DNA of 59,082 nucleotides from an uncultured Bacteroidia bacterium (GCA_902768985.1 CACXNA010000012.1:1-59082); one strand, 5' to 3'; positions 24,399 through 35,138 are shown, counted from the first letter of the stretch. A program made the numbers and translations. Notes: generated by a model from the sequence alone, not told the origin.

Positions 24399-25341
24399 GG
24401 AAATATCGGGTAAAGATTTCTTTGGGTGTGCGGCAGGTGAAGATGTTGCGCGTGATGTTGCGGAAGTTCTCCCAGGCGATGCGGTTCGCCTCGGAGGGGT
24501 CGCGGCGCAGCTTCAGCGCGGCCTTGGTGCGCTTGCTGAACTCCGCCAGCCAGACGGGCAGCGCCAGCAGGGCGTATTTCAGGCGCGAGCCGCCGCTGAA
24601 GAAGATCAGCGAGCCGCGCACGGCCGCCGGGCGAATGGCCGGGGAGATACGCGTGGCCGTGGTGCGCCACTTGTGCGTGAGGCTGACGGCCCGGTCGACA
24701 TAGACGCCGTAGCCTTTCTTCCGCGCGAGCGTGGAAAGGGCGATATCCTCGGGGGTGAAGAAATACATTTCGTCGAACCAGCCCAGCTCCCGGAAGATCT
24801 CCGTGCGGATCAGGAAGGCGGCGCCGGTGATGTTGGAGGTACGGAAGACCTCCCCGAAGAGGGGCGTCTTGCCGACGGTGTCGTCGATGGGCTCCTTGTG
24901 GAGGTGCCACTGCTGCAGCACGTAGTAGCGCGCCGGGTACGGCGGGCGGCCGCAGAGTTGCAGCGAGCCGTCGGCGTTGAGCAGCCGCGGGCTGACGATG
25001 GCCGCGTCCGCGGGGAGCTGCTCGAAATCGCGCACCAGCGCCCCGATCACGTCCTCGTGCAGCTCGGTGTCGTCGTTCAGCACGAAACAGAACTGCCCGC
25101 GGGCCTGCCGCAGGGCGAGGTTGTTGTTCTCGCTGAAGCCGCGGATCTCATTGCTCTCGATGAAGGTCACCCAGGGAAAATCGGCCTTCGCTTTCGCGAG
25201 AGTCTCCGGGCTGAAGCGGTACGCCACCACCAGCGTCTCGTACGGCACGCCGGTGTGCGCCCGGATCCCTTCCAGACAGGGAACCAGGTTATCCATGCGG
25301 TTCATGCACACGATGACGATGCTGACGAGCGGCGTTTCCAT
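24391..25341 (-). CDS. Family 2 glycosyltransferase
   Basis: A 316-residue GT2 enzyme with LVSIVIVCMNRMDNLVPCLE at the N-terminus, VLNDDTELHED as the metal-binding motif, and FFTPEDIALSTLARKKGYGV near the acceptor side. A GTG six bases upstream is open but the ATG at 25341 is preferred: the minus-strand -7 box TATCTTTG (25347-25354) overlaps that GTG and ends 5 bases before the ATG, implying a leaderless message. It starts a two-gene unit with the 23529 gene. Confidence 0.88.
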   Translation of the reverse strand: METPLVSIVIVCMNRMDNLVPCLEGIRAHTGVPYETLVVAYRFSPETLAKAKADFPWVTFIESNEIRGFSENNNLALRQARGQFCFVLNDDTELHEDVIGALVRDFEQLPADAAIVSPRLLNADGSLQLCGRPPYPARYYVLQQWHLHKEPIDDTVGKTPLFGEVFRTSNITGAAFLIRTEIFRELGWFDEMYFFTPEDIALSTLARKKGYGVYVDRAVSLTHKWRTTATRISPAIRPAAVRGSLIFFSGGSRLKYALLALPVWLAEFSKRTKAALKLRRDPSEANRIAWENFRNITRNIFTCRTPKEIFTRYFHA

Positions 25342-25360
25342 CAGCACAAAGATAGAAAAT

Positions 25361-25825
25361 TTAAATCAAACCTTCGGGGAGGTCGAGGTCGAGGGTGCGG
25401 GTGGCCGGGTCGGCCGAGAGGATGAGGTCTTCGTGCAGCGGCACGAGGGTTTCCCCGATGTACAGACAAAGATTGCCGGGGATGGGCTCCATGCCCGTGA
25501 CGGTGCCGACGCGCTCGCCGCGGTTGAGCAGGGTCCAGCCGGTGAAGTCCAGCTCTTCTTCCTCCTCCCATTCGCCCTCGATGAAGAGGCCGCGGCCGAC
25601 CACCTCCTCGGCGTCCGCCAGGGACGTGATGTCATTGAGGTGGATGATGGCCTTGGAAGTGCCCCGCTGCTGGAGGTCTTGAATAAAAAAGGGAACCGGC
25701 AGTCCATCGAATTCGATGAACACCGGTTCCTGAAGGTCGATCTGCCCGACCTCGATGTCGCGCACTCCGATCAGGAGGCCGCCATCGGTGCCGTTGGATT
25801 TAAGAATCTTGGCGATCTGGAGCAT
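25361..25825 (-). CDS. rimM: Ribosome maturation factor RimM
   Basis: RimM assists 30S maturation around 16S rRNA helices 31 and 33b with S19. The 154 residues form an N-terminal beta-barrel (AKILKSNGTDGGLLIGV, IEFDGLPVPFFIQDL) and a C-terminal PRC barrel (FTGWTLLNRGERVGTVTGME, LILSADPATRTLDLDLPEGL). It shares one base with the rpsP stop region and is co-transcribed with it. The usual trmD and rplS partners are absent here. Confidence 0.92.
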   Translation of the reverse strand: MLQIAKILKSNGTDGGLLIGVRDIEVGQIDLQEPVFIEFDGLPVPFFIQDLQQRGTSKAIIHLNDITSLADAEEVVGRGLFIEGEWEEEEELDFTGWTLLNRGERVGTVTGMEPIPGNLCLYIGETLVPLHEDLILSADPATRTLDLDLPEGLI

Positions 25826-26391
25826 TATGCCTCGGCGGGAGCCTCTGCAGCTTCCTCAGCGGGAGCTTCGGCGGCAGCCTCTTCGGCGACGGCCTCAGCA
25901 GCCTCCTCGGCGGCCTTCGCGGCGGCAGCAGCCTCCGCAGCCTTCTTGGCCAGAGCCTCGGCGCGAGCCTCGTTGACCTTGGTCTCCTCAGCCTTGGCAG
26001 CCTTCTTGGCCTCGATCGCAGCATTCTTGATGCCGCTCACCTTAGCCTCGACTTTGGCGTCACGCTGAGCCTTCCAGTCGTTCCACTTCTTGTCAGCAGC
26101 CTCCTGGGTCAGGGCACCCTTGGCGACACCGCCGTCGAGGTGGTGGCGAAGGAGAATGCCCTCGTAGGAGAGGATGCGACGAGCGGTGAGGGTAGGTTCG
26201 GCACCCACCTTCAGCCAAGCCAGGGCGCGCTCAGCATTGAGAACGATCGTGGCAGGGTTGGTGTTGGGGTTGTAGGAGCCGATCTGCTCGATGTAACGAC
26301 CATCGCGCGGGGAGCGCGAATCCGCCACTACAATGTGGAAGAATGCGAAATTCTTCTTACCGTGGCGCTGTAAACGAATCTTAACAGCCAT
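25825..26391 (-). CDS. rpsP: 30S ribosomal protein S16
   Basis: The first 80 or so residues are a classic S16 ([52 protein letters not shown]). The remaining 100 residues form an Ala/Glu/Lys-rich, helix-forming extension ([20 protein letters not shown]). This long tail is characteristic of Bacteroidota S16 and should project from the small subunit surface. It starts the rpsP-rimM unit behind a TATCTTTG promoter with a hairpin in the leader (26426-26444). Confidence 0.96.
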   Translation of the reverse strand: MAVKIRLQRHGKKNFAFFHIVVADSRSPRDGRYIEQIGSYNPNTNPATIVLNAERALAWLKVGAEPTLTARRILSYEGILLRHHLDGGVAKGALTQEAADKKWNDWKAQRDAKVEAKVSGIKNAAIEAKKAAKAEETKVNEARAEALAKKAAEAAAAAKAAEEAAEAVAEEAAAEAPAEEAAEAPAEA

Positions 26392-26425
26392 TGTGAATCT
26401 GTTGTTAAAAAGTTAAACCTAAATA

Positions 26426-26457
26426 CATTCCTACCCGAGGAATGGACGGCAAAGATA
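26426..26457 (-). promoter_or_regulatory. rpsP promoter and leader hairpin
   Basis: A minus-strand TATCTTTG (26450-26457) gives a leader of about 55 bases. Within it CATTCC (26426-26431) and GGAATG (26439-26444) pair around a 7-base loop. This could be a site for autogenous control by a ribosomal protein, or simply a protective structure. Confidence 0.5.
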
Positions 26458-26468
26458 GATCAAAAAAA

Positions 26469-27143
26469 TCACTTATGCAACAAATACTTGAAACCCGGAT
26501 GATTACGGGTGTTCAGGCCGTCCAGCAGGCGGTCGTCCCAGCGGAGGCCGCTGCGGCGCAGACACACCATCAGCGACAGCTGGTCGCGGCGGCTCAGGTT
26601 CCGGATGAGCCGCCACCAGCGCTCGTCGAAAGCCACCACGAAAGGGTCCTGGTGGCGCCGGAAGACCAGGTTGCTCTCCATCAGGCCGGCGTGGCGCGGC
26701 AGGCCGCAGATCCACAGATAGAACCAGACGCCCAGCAGCCCGCCCAGCTTCAGGTAGCGCATGTCGAAACATTTGCGCGCCTCAACGTACGTGCAGTCCC
26801 GGGTGGGGTGCGGCACGCCGCTGTACTGCACGTCCGAGGCCATTTTGGCGCGCACGGCCTCATAGATCGAGCCGTCCGGCAGGGCGATGTTGCCGTCGAT
26901 CCAGACGCAGGCGGCGTAATCGGGCAGCAGCTCGTGCGGGTGCGTCTTTGCCCAACGGGCGTCGTAGGTCGGCGTGCCGAAGCTCACCGGCAGCTCGCGG
27001 ACGTCCCAGACGCCGACGCGGCCACGCGCCGTCTCTCCTTTCCCGACGAAGCAGATGAAATCGAAGCCGTCCTCAACCACGGCCGGCTGCTGCAGCTCGT
27101 CGTAACCGCCGACGATGCAGGTATAGATCGCGATCTTATCCAT
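26469..27143 (-). CDS. DUF616 (TOD1/MUCI70-like) glycosyltransferase-domain protein
   Basis: A 224-residue protein beginning MDKIAIYTCIVGGYDELQQP, the typical DUF616 opening, with ACVWIDGNIAL as an acidic metal-site candidate and HPTRDCTYVEARKC further on. Eukaryotic relatives include plant alkaline ceramidase TOD1 and the mucilage protein MUCI70; bacterial ones sit in capsule and LPS clusters. The ATG at 27143 overlaps the flippase stop, so the open frame upstream is not used. Role: probable surface polysaccharide modification, with low certainty on chemistry. Confidence 0.75.
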   Translation of the reverse strand: MDKIAIYTCIVGGYDELQQPAVVEDGFDFICFVGKGETARGRVGVWDVRELPVSFGTPTYDARWAKTHPHELLPDYAACVWIDGNIALPDGSIYEAVRAKMASDVQYSGVPHPTRDCTYVEARKCFDMRYLKLGGLLGVWFYLWICGLPRHAGLMESNLVFRRHQDPFVVAFDERWWRLIRNLSRRDQLSLMVCLRRSGLRWDDRLLDGLNTRNHPGFKYLLHK

Positions 27144-28695
27144 TCTTCCGGGAAATCTTCTCGCGCAGGAGCCGCAGCTTGCGCAGCACCCACGCCTTCT
27201 CACCTTCGGTCAACAGGTAGTGCCAGGTGAAGTGGGCCATCGTGGCCCAGCCCAGCAGCGCGCCGAAGAGCAGGCGCCAGCCGGGCGCCCAGCCGAAGCA
27301 GAGGGCCAGGAGCGGGAAGACCAGCGAGAAATTGCTCGTCATCAGGAGCAGGAGCAACAGGGTCAGGTACGGCCGCAACGGGAAGTCCGTCAGCCGGTGC
27401 ACCAGCACGATGCGCTCCACGAACACGGCCAGGTAGACCACGATAAAGACAACGTAGGCCAGCGACGGACCCAGGCCCAGATTGAAGCAGAGCCAGGTCA
27501 GCGGGAGGCCCAGGTAGGAAGTCAGGCCGGTGACCAGGTAGAAACGTTTGACTTTTCCGTTCGCCTGCACCAGCGTGTGCAGCGAATTGCCCGCCAGGTC
27601 CACCAGCAGGCCCACGAGCGCCAGGCGCACGAAGGCGGGCGCGTGGGGCGGCACCTTGTCGGGGCCCAGCCAGATGCCCAGCAGCCACTCGGCTTCGCCG
27701 AAAATGGGGATAAAGCACGCCAGGATCACGAGCCAGGCGTATTTGGCGCCTTTGCGTACCAGTTCGAAGCAGTACTCGCGCTCCCCCGACGCCCAGGCCT
27801 TGGTGATCTGCGGATTCAGGGCGGTCAGGAAATTGGACACGAACTGCTTGACGGTATTCTCGATCTGCAGGGCGACGCCCCGGGCGGCGTTCACGGCCAC
27901 GCCGAAGAAGAGGTTGACCACCTGCCCGGCGCCCTGGGTATTCAAAACGTAGCCGCTGGAGCCGAAAAAGCTCCAGCCGGCGAAGGCGGTCATTTCGCGC
28001 GTCAGCGCGGGGTCATAGACCAGCTTGCCGCGCGTCTCCGCGAAGAAGCGGCGGCAGTAGAGCCCGTAGGCGGCGCGCACCAGCACGGCCACGCCAAGCA
28101 TCAGGACGGCGTAGCTGATCAGCTTGTCGAAGGGCGAGAAGAAGAGCAGCAGCGCGACGCCCAGCTTGAGGAGCGCCTCGCCGAGGCTGATCACGGCGAA
28201 GGCCGACATCCGCTCATGCGCGATGATGGCGGCGTTGTACGGCACGGCCAGGAGCGTGACCACGAGCACGCCCAGCGAGCAGTGGAGCACCCAGCGGGCC
28301 GCCTCCAGGCGCCCGTCCGGGATGAGTAGCTTGTGGTTCAGCCACCACAGGCCGGCTGTCTCCGTGAGGAGCACGAGCAGCAGTGACAGGCCGATCTGGA
28401 TCAGCACGCCCGTCGAGAAGATGCGCCGCAGGTGCGCGGGGTCCCCTTTGCCAAGACCCACAGCCAGATAGCGGCTGATCGCCGCGGAAATGGAATTCGT
28501 GAGGAAGGTGAACACCGTCACCACGCCCCCCACGACGTTGTAGACGCCGTAGTCGTCCACGCCCAGGGTCCTGAGCACCACGCGCGAGGTGAACAGGCCG
28601 ATGAGCAGCAGCAGGAACATACGGAAATACAGCAGGAGGGTGTTTTTCGCCAACCTCCTGCTGTTTTCCGATAGCTGTCCTGCCGGTTGCGGCAT
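27136..28695 (-). CDS. Polysaccharide flippase (Wzx/MOP superfamily)
   Basis: A 519-residue polytopic protein with about 12-14 transmembrane helices. It carries the family's early motif region (RVVLRTLGVDDYGVYNVVGG) and the long basic loops expected of lipid-linked oligosaccharide flippases. It would move undecaprenyl-linked glycan units across the inner membrane for O-antigen, capsule or teichoic-like polymers. Its coupling to the DUF616 gene supports a surface glycan role. The upstream DUF975 gene converges functionally only by position. Confidence 0.88.
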   Translation of the reverse strand: MPQPAGQLSENSRRLAKNTLLLYFRMFLLLLIGLFTSRVVLRTLGVDDYGVYNVVGGVVTVFTFLTNSISAAISRYLAVGLGKGDPAHLRRIFSTGVLIQIGLSLLLVLLTETAGLWWLNHKLLIPDGRLEAARWVLHCSLGVLVVTLLAVPYNAAIIAHERMSAFAVISLGEALLKLGVALLLFFSPFDKLISYAVLMLGVAVLVRAAYGLYCRRFFAETRGKLVYDPALTREMTAFAGWSFFGSSGYVLNTQGAGQVVNLFFGVAVNAARGVALQIENTVKQFVSNFLTALNPQITKAWASGEREYCFELVRKGAKYAWLVILACFIPIFGEAEWLLGIWLGPDKVPPHAPAFVRLALVGLLVDLAGNSLHTLVQANGKVKRFYLVTGLTSYLGLPLTWLCFNLGLGPSLAYVVFIVVYLAVFVERIVLVHRLTDFPLRPYLTLLLLLLMTSNFSLVFPLLALCFGWAPGWRLLFGALLGWATMAHFTWHYLLTEGEKAWVLRKLRLLREKISRKNG

Positions 28696-28699
28696 GGAA

Positions 28700-29359
28700 T
28701 TAAGGGGTCACGGCTTCCTCGCCCTGCTCCGCCTTGAGATCTTCATAGAAACCGATCTCGGAGGCGCTCATATACGGAATGAGCCAGAACAGGCCGATGC
28801 CGAAGGTCAGGATGCAGAGGAGGGCCCAGCCGATAAAGCTGAGGTACAGCCAGAAGAGGTCGAAACGATGTCCGGTCATGATCTCCTTGCTGCGGGTGCT
28901 GGCCTCCCAGGCGCCGATCTCGGGATGCTCCTCGAGAATATACGGCGTCATCGCATAGGAGAAGGACATGATGATACCCGGAATGAGGAAGAGCAACGAC
29001 CACAGGAACACCTTGAGCTCCATCAGGAACATGCCCCAGACCTTGTGGAAGTAGTTGGTCGTCGCGATCTTGAACAGGTTGCTGAGAATCTCGGTGTCGC
29101 CGCGCTCATAGAAGAGCCGCATCGCGTTGTCGTAACCGACAATGAGGGGGTTGATGACAAAGATCGACAACAGGAAACTGCCGCCGCAGAGCCAGAGGAT
29201 CAAACCTGTGTTTGCATTCGGAACATACTGCGGGACGGTCTGGCCGCCCGTGCAGACGAGACAAAGGATGGTGATAACGATCGTCGCCAGCACGGCCGGC
29301 GACCAGTTGTCACGCAGGCGATCCAACGCTGCGTTCTTGTAGTCCTGATTTGTTCTCAT
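28700..29359 (-). CDS. DUF975 family membrane protein
   Basis: A 219-residue protein with an N-terminal amphipathic stretch (NQDYKNAALDRLRDNWSPAV) and four to five membrane helices, matching DUF975. The large conserved block SFSYAMTPYILEEHPEIGAW, continuing EASTRSKEIMTGHRFDLF, is its signature. The function of this family is unknown. A minus-strand TATATTTG lies about 25 bases upstream of the ATG. The flippase gene begins 4 bases after its stop and may be co-transcribed. Confidence 0.82.
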   Translation of the reverse strand: MRTNQDYKNAALDRLRDNWSPAVLATIVITILCLVCTGGQTVPQYVPNANTGLILWLCGGSFLLSIFVINPLIVGYDNAMRLFYERGDTEILSNLFKIATTNYFHKVWGMFLMELKVFLWSLLFLIPGIIMSFSYAMTPYILEEHPEIGAWEASTRSKEIMTGHRFDLFWLYLSFIGWALLCILTFGIGLFWLIPYMSASEIGFYEDLKAEQGEEAVTP

Positions 29360-29392
29360 ATCGCTAATTGGTTATCGTTCCTACAAATATAA

Positions 29393-30148
29393 TTATTTTT
29401 TGAAGAGTCCGAACACGGCCGAACCGGAACCCGACATCGAGGCATAGACAGCCCCGTCGGCGTAGAAACGCTTCTTGAGCGCCTCCACGGCCGGGTAGAT
29501 CGGGAAGACGGACGACTCGAAGTCGTTGAAGAGCACGTCCTGCCACATCATCACCGGGTAGCGGAGCGCCTCGCGCAGGGGCGGGAGGGCGACGCGGTCG
29601 CGCGGGATGACGCGCGAATAGGCCTCGCTCGTGCTCACGTGCACCCCTTCGGGGACTTCCACGCGGATCTCATAATCCGACAGGTCGATCTCATAATCCG
29701 ACAGGACGTCGCCGCGGCCCTCGCCGAACATCGGGCGGTTGTAGATGAAGAAGGAACAGTCCGAACCCAGGCAGGCGGCGTAGTCGGCCAGCTGCCAGTC
29801 CTCGAGACCCAGCTTGAACATGTCGGCCAGCGCCATCAGTGTGAAGGCCGCGTCCGCGGAGCCGCCGCCCAGGCCGGCGCCCACAGCGGAGCGCTTCGTG
29901 AGCCGGATCTCCACCGGCGGCAGGTCGAAGCCGGATTTAAGCAGCGAGTAGGCGCGCAGGGTCAGGTCGTCGTCCCAGGTCACGTTGTCCGAGGCCACGA
30001 AGCGGAGCTTGTCCGAAGGCACGATCTCCAGTTCGTCCGACATGCCGAAATACGGGACGAAGAGCGTCTCGATGTCGTGGTACCCGTCCGGGCGCTTGCG
30101 CAGCACGCTCAGGCCCAGGTTGATTTTGACGTTAGGATAGACAAGCAT
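29393..30148 (-). CDS. ispE: 4-diphosphocytidyl-2-C-methyl-D-erythritol kinase
   Basis: IspE phosphorylates CDP-ME in the non-mevalonate isoprenoid pathway. The 251 residues show the GHMP kinase motifs: PNVKINLGLSVLRKRPDGYH at the N-terminus, the glycine-rich ATP loop SAVGAGLGGGSADAAFTLMA, and the C-terminal ASMSGSGSAVFGLF. The start overlaps the end of sufD by 17 bases, tying isoprenoid synthesis (which needs iron-sulfur enzymes IspG/IspH) to the suf operon. Confidence 0.95.
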   Translation of the reverse strand: MLVYPNVKINLGLSVLRKRPDGYHDIETLFVPYFGMSDELEIVPSDKLRFVASDNVTWDDDLTLRAYSLLKSGFDLPPVEIRLTKRSAVGAGLGGGSADAAFTLMALADMFKLGLEDWQLADYAACLGSDCSFFIYNRPMFGEGRGDVLSDYEIDLSDYEIRVEVPEGVHVSTSEAYSRVIPRDRVALPPLREALRYPVMMWQDVLFNDFESSVFPIYPAVEALKKRFYADGAVYASMSGSGSAVFGLFKK

Positions 30149-30728
30149 GGATTTCTTCGATTAAGGGTTCGGGCAGTCGGCGGAGCACCGGGGCGAGGAA
30201 GGCGACCATCTGGAGCCGCCGGGCCTCCGCCTCGGGGATGCCGCGCGAACGCAGGTAGAACAGTTCGTCAGGATTGAGGTAGCCGGTCGTGGCGCCGTGC
30301 GAGCACTGGACGTCGTCGGCGTAGATCTCCAGCTGCGGGCGGGACTCCACGCGGGCCGCGTCGGAGAGCAGGATCGAATGGTTTTCCTGGAAGGCCTGGG
30401 TCTTCTGGGCGTCCTGCGCCACGTAGACCAGGCCGTCGAAGGAGGCGCGGGCCGTGCCGCCCACCAGGCCCTTGAAGAGCTGGCGCGAGACGCAGCCGCC
30501 GACGCTGTGGCGGACCAGCAGGCGCAGGTCGAGCTGCTCGTCGCCCGGGCAGAGGTACAGGCCGGCCAGGTCCAGCGAGGCGCCGGGGCCCACGAGGTCG
30601 ACCTCGAGGACGTGCCGGCCGGTGGCGCCCGGCAGGAAGACCAGGGTCACGCTGCGCTCCTCCCCGGCTTCCAGCCGGAGATACTGGGGCGCGCTGTCGC
30701 GGCCGATGACGTACACCTCGTTATTCAT
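30132..30728 (-). CDS. sufD: Very short SufD-like Fe-S scaffold protein
   Basis: A 198-residue protein aligning only with the C-terminal part of SufD (usual length about 420-450). The beta-helix core and the conserved SHGATTGYLNPDELFYLRSR followed by GIPEAEARRL are intact, but the N-terminal helical domain is missing. The ATG at 30728 overlaps the sufC stop. The open frame continues upstream but inside sufC. SufD normally forms SufBC2D with SufB and SufC, so a truncated but coupled SufD suggests a minimal scaffold or partial loss. Confidence 0.85.
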   Translation of the reverse strand: MNNEVYVIGRDSAPQYLRLEAGEERSVTLVFLPGATGRHVLEVDLVGPGASLDLAGLYLCPGDEQLDLRLLVRHSVGGCVSRQLFKGLVGGTARASFDGLVYVAQDAQKTQAFQENHSILLSDAARVESRPQLEIYADDVQCSHGATTGYLNPDELFYLRSRGIPEAEARRLQMVAFLAPVLRRLPEPLIEEIHACLS

Positions 30729-31476
30729 CGATGCTTTCGTAGCCTTTCTCTTCGATGCGGTCCACCAGCTCGCGGCCGCCCGTCTTGACGATGCGGCCGT
30801 CCTTGAGCACATGGACGACATCCGGGACAATATACTCCAGCAGACGCTGGTAGTGCGTGATCACGATGGCCGCCGTCTCCGGCGTGCGGAGCCGGTTCAC
30901 GCCCTCCGCCACGATGCGGAGCGCGTCCACGTCGAGGCCGGAGTCGGTCTCGTCAAGGATGCTGAGCGTGGGCTCGAGCATGGCCATCTGGAAAATTTCG
31001 TTGCGTTTCTTCTCGCCGCCGGAGAAGCCCACGTTGACTTCCCGCCGGGCGAATTCGCCCTTCATCTGCACGAAGGCCATTTTCTCCTTGAGCAGCTTCA
31101 GGTACTCCGCGGGCGTGAGCTCCGGCAGGCCCTGCGCCTTGCGGCGCGCGGACACGGCGGCCTTCATGAAATTGGTGATGCTCACGCCGGGGATCTCCAC
31201 CGGGTACTGGAAGCTCAGGAACAGGCCGGCCCAGGAGCGCTCCTCCGGGCTCATCGCGAGCAGGTCGCGCCCGTCGTAGCGGACGCTGCCGGCCGTGACC
31301 TCGAAGGTCGGGCGCCCCGCCAGGACCGCGCCCAGCGTGCTCTTGCCGGCACCGTTGGGGCCCATCACCGCGTGCACTTCTCCCCGGCGGATGGTCAGGT
31401 CCACCCCCTTGAGGATCTCCTTGTCCTCCACCCGGGCGTGCAGGCCCTTGATTTCCAGTAAGACGTCGTTATTCAT
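30721..31476 (-). CDS. sufC: Fe-S cluster assembly ATPase SufC
   Basis: A 251-residue ABC-type ATPase that energises the SufBCD scaffold. Walker A GPNGAGKST, the SufC-specific signature FSGGEKKRNEIFQMAML, Walker B ILDETDSGLDVDA and the switch histidine in VITHYQRLL are all intact. The ATG at 31476 overlaps the pnuC stop codon; the upstream part of the frame lies inside pnuC and is not used. It is the third gene of sufB-pnuC-sufC-sufD. Confidence 0.96.
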   Translation of the reverse strand: MNNDVLLEIKGLHARVEDKEILKGVDLTIRRGEVHAVMGPNGAGKSTLGAVLAGRPTFEVTAGSVRYDGRDLLAMSPEERSWAGLFLSFQYPVEIPGVSITNFMKAAVSARRKAQGLPELTPAEYLKLLKEKMAFVQMKGEFARREVNVGFSGGEKKRNEIFQMAMLEPTLSILDETDSGLDVDALRIVAEGVNRLRTPETAAIVITHYQRLLEYIVPDVVHVLKDGRIVKTGGRELVDRIEEKGYESIDE

Positions 31477-32070
31477 GTTTGTTGAAGAGTTTTTTCCAAG
31501 AAATGAGGGACCAGATGCCGTTCGCAAGGTACAGCGCGCTGACGATCGGCATCAGATAGAGTCCGGAAGTGATGTACAGGACGATGTTGGCGGCGTTGAC
31601 CACCAGCCACACAATCCAGCACTCCCAGCACTTCTGGGCGCTGAGGTACTGCGCCAGCAGCGTGAACATCAGCAGGTAGGAATCCAGCCAGGGGGAAGGA
31701 TCCACCTGGAAGGTCTCCGGCCATTTGACGGGCAGCCAGTCCAGGCACATGGCCCAGACGGCGCCGAACACGCACACCAGCAGAATGAGGCCCGGCCACT
31801 GCTCCTTCGTCAGGTGGCCGACCTTGAGCCGCTTTTCGTCGGCGGCGCTGCGCTCGTCTTCCCTGGGGTGCGTCCAGCGCCAGTGACCGAACGCGTTGAT
31901 CGCGAAGGACACGGGCTGGAGCAGCATCGCGCTGTAGAGATGCTGCCGCCAGAAGAGCACGAACAGGAAAATATTGTAGATATAGCCAACCCAGAAGTTG
32001 ACTTTCGAGTTGCGGCCCGCAAGGAACACGCAGGTCAGGCCCAACAGGGCGGATATGATTTCGATCCAGG

Positions 32071-32074
<4 letters not shown>
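31469..32074 (-). CDS. pnuC: PnuC-family nicotinamide riboside transporter
   Basis: A 201-residue membrane protein with about seven helices. The PnuC pattern is clear: [19 protein letters not shown], the substrate-site region [15 protein letters not shown], and [20 protein letters not shown]. PnuC imports nicotinamide riboside for NAD synthesis. Remarkably, its start overlaps the sufB stop and its end overlaps the sufC start, so it is embedded in the suf operon by translational coupling. Confidence 0.9.
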
Positions 32075-33522
<1,448 letters not shown>

Positions 33523-33564
33523 GAAATTGCAAAGATAGCGATTCTGCCGGATTTTTGGAAGAGG

Positions 33565-35031
33565 CTACTTACCGATCCCGCTGAGCCAGAGGCCCAGCCA
33601 GGTGATCAGGGCGTTGTAGAGCAAAAGCTCGAAGCCGATCTGGTAGCCGCCGAACCAGGCCACGCTATGGGTGGAAAGGATATAGCAGATGACCGGCGAG
33701 AGGGCGCAGATGAAGGGCACCCAGCCGTCGCGCACGCGACGCCGGGTGAGAATGCCGAAGAAGAAGAGGCCCAGCAGGGGGCCGTAGGTGTAGCCGGCGA
33801 CGGTGTAGATGGCGTTGATGACGCTGCCGTCGCGGATGGCTTCGAAGCCGAGGATCACCAGACCCATCACGACGGCGGCGCAGGCGTGCACCCGGCGACG
33901 GGTGCGCAGCAGGTCCGCCTCGTCGAGGCGCGTGTCGGCGTGCAGGAAGTCCACCGTGAAGGTGGTCGTCAGCGCCGTGAGCGCCGAGCCGGAGCTGCTG
34001 AAGGCCGAGGCCGTGATGCCGAGGGCGAAGAGCAGGCTGACGACGGGGGGCATGTACGCATTTCCTGCGGCGTCCGCTCCGCAGGCGATGGTCGGGAAGA
34101 GGTCGTCCGGCTTCGCCACGGAGATGCCGCGGGCCGCGGCAAATTGGTACAGCAGCACGCCGAGGGCGAGGAAGAGCAGGTTGACCGGAATGAAGGCGGC
34201 ACCGTAGCTCATCATATTACGCTGGCTCGCGCGCAGAGTCTTGCAGGACAGGTTCTTCTGCATCATGTCCTGGTCCATGCCCGTCATGGCGACGGTGGTC
34301 AGCGCGCCGGCGGCGAACTGCTTCCAGAACAGGCGCGTGTCCTTCCAGTCATCGAAGAACCAGACGCGCGCCATGCCGCTGTCGCGGATGCTGCCGACCA
34401 TTCCGCCGAGGTCCAGCCCCATCACGCGGCCGATCTGCACCAGGCAGAGCACCACCACGGTGAGCAACGCAAGCGTCTGGAACATGTCGGTCCAGACCAG
34501 CGAGCGCACCCCGCCGCGGAAGGTATAGAGCCACACGCAGAGCATCGTGGCGGCCACGTTGACCCACATCGGGATGCCCAGCGGGTCGAAGACGATGAGC
34601 TGCAGCACGATGGCCGTGAGGTACATCCGCACCCCGCAGAGGAGGAGCTTGGACAGGAGGAAGAAACCGGCCCCGGCGCGATGGCTCCAGCGGCCGAAAC
34701 GGTCCTCCAGGTAGATGTATAAGCTGTTGAGATTGAGGCGATAGTAGAGCGGCAGCAGGACGTAGGCGATCACGGCGTAGCCCGCCACGAAGCCCACGGC
34801 CATCTGCAGGTAGGACCACTGCGAGGCGGCCACCATGCCCGGCACGGACACGAAGGTGATGCCGGAAATGGAAGTACTGACCATCGCCACGGCGACGGCC
34901 CACCAGGGCGACTTGCGCCCGCCGCGGAAGAAGTCCGCGCTCCCCTGGGCGCGGCGCGAAATCCACCACCCCGCACCGATGACGGCGGCGAGGTAGACCG
35001 CTATGACCAAAAGTAAAACTATGGGAGGCAT
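33565..35031 (-). CDS. Sodium:solute symporter (SSS family)
   Basis: A 488-residue symporter with about 13 helices. The family regions SADFFRGGRKSPWWAVAVAM and STSISGITFVSVPG (sodium-site loop) are present, as is the late GVRSLVWTDMFQ. SSS members carry sugars, sialic acid, amino acids or vitamins; the exact cargo is not readable. It lies just downstream of the susC-susD genes but is separated from them by a strong terminator (35063-35096), so it is a separate transcript that may still serve the same sugar-use locus. Confidence 0.9.
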   Translation of the reverse strand: MPPIVLLLVIAVYLAAVIGAGWWISRRAQGSADFFRGGRKSPWWAVAVAMVSTSISGITFVSVPGMVAASQWSYLQMAVGFVAGYAVIAYVLLPLYYRLNLNSLYIYLEDRFGRWSHRAGAGFFLLSKLLLCGVRMYLTAIVLQLIVFDPLGIPMWVNVAATMLCVWLYTFRGGVRSLVWTDMFQTLALLTVVVLCLVQIGRVMGLDLGGMVGSIRDSGMARVWFFDDWKDTRLFWKQFAAGALTTVAMTGMDQDMMQKNLSCKTLRASQRNMMSYGAAFIPVNLLFLALGVLLYQFAAARGISVAKPDDLFPTIACGADAAGNAYMPPVVSLLFALGITASAFSSSGSALTALTTTFTVDFLHADTRLDEADLLRTRRRVHACAAVVMGLVILGFEAIRDGSVINAIYTVAGYTYGPLLGLFFFGILTRRRVRDGWVPFICALSPVICYILSTHSVAWFGGYQIGFELLLYNALITWLGLWLSGIGK

Positions 35032-35062
35032 ACCTACTGACTAAATAACGTGCGAAGATACG

Positions 35063-35096
35063 AAAAAAAGGAACCGGACCATCGCGGCCCGGTTCC
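35063..35096 (-). terminator. Terminator after susD
   Basis: On the minus strand GGAACCGGGCC pairs with GGTCCGGTTCC (11 bp with one G-U) around GCGAT, followed by TTTTTTT. This ends the leftward susC-susD transcript and insulates the symporter. Confidence 0.85.
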
Positions 35097-35138
35097 AGTT
35101 CCAACCAAATATTTATTAATCAAGCAAACAATTGCTTT

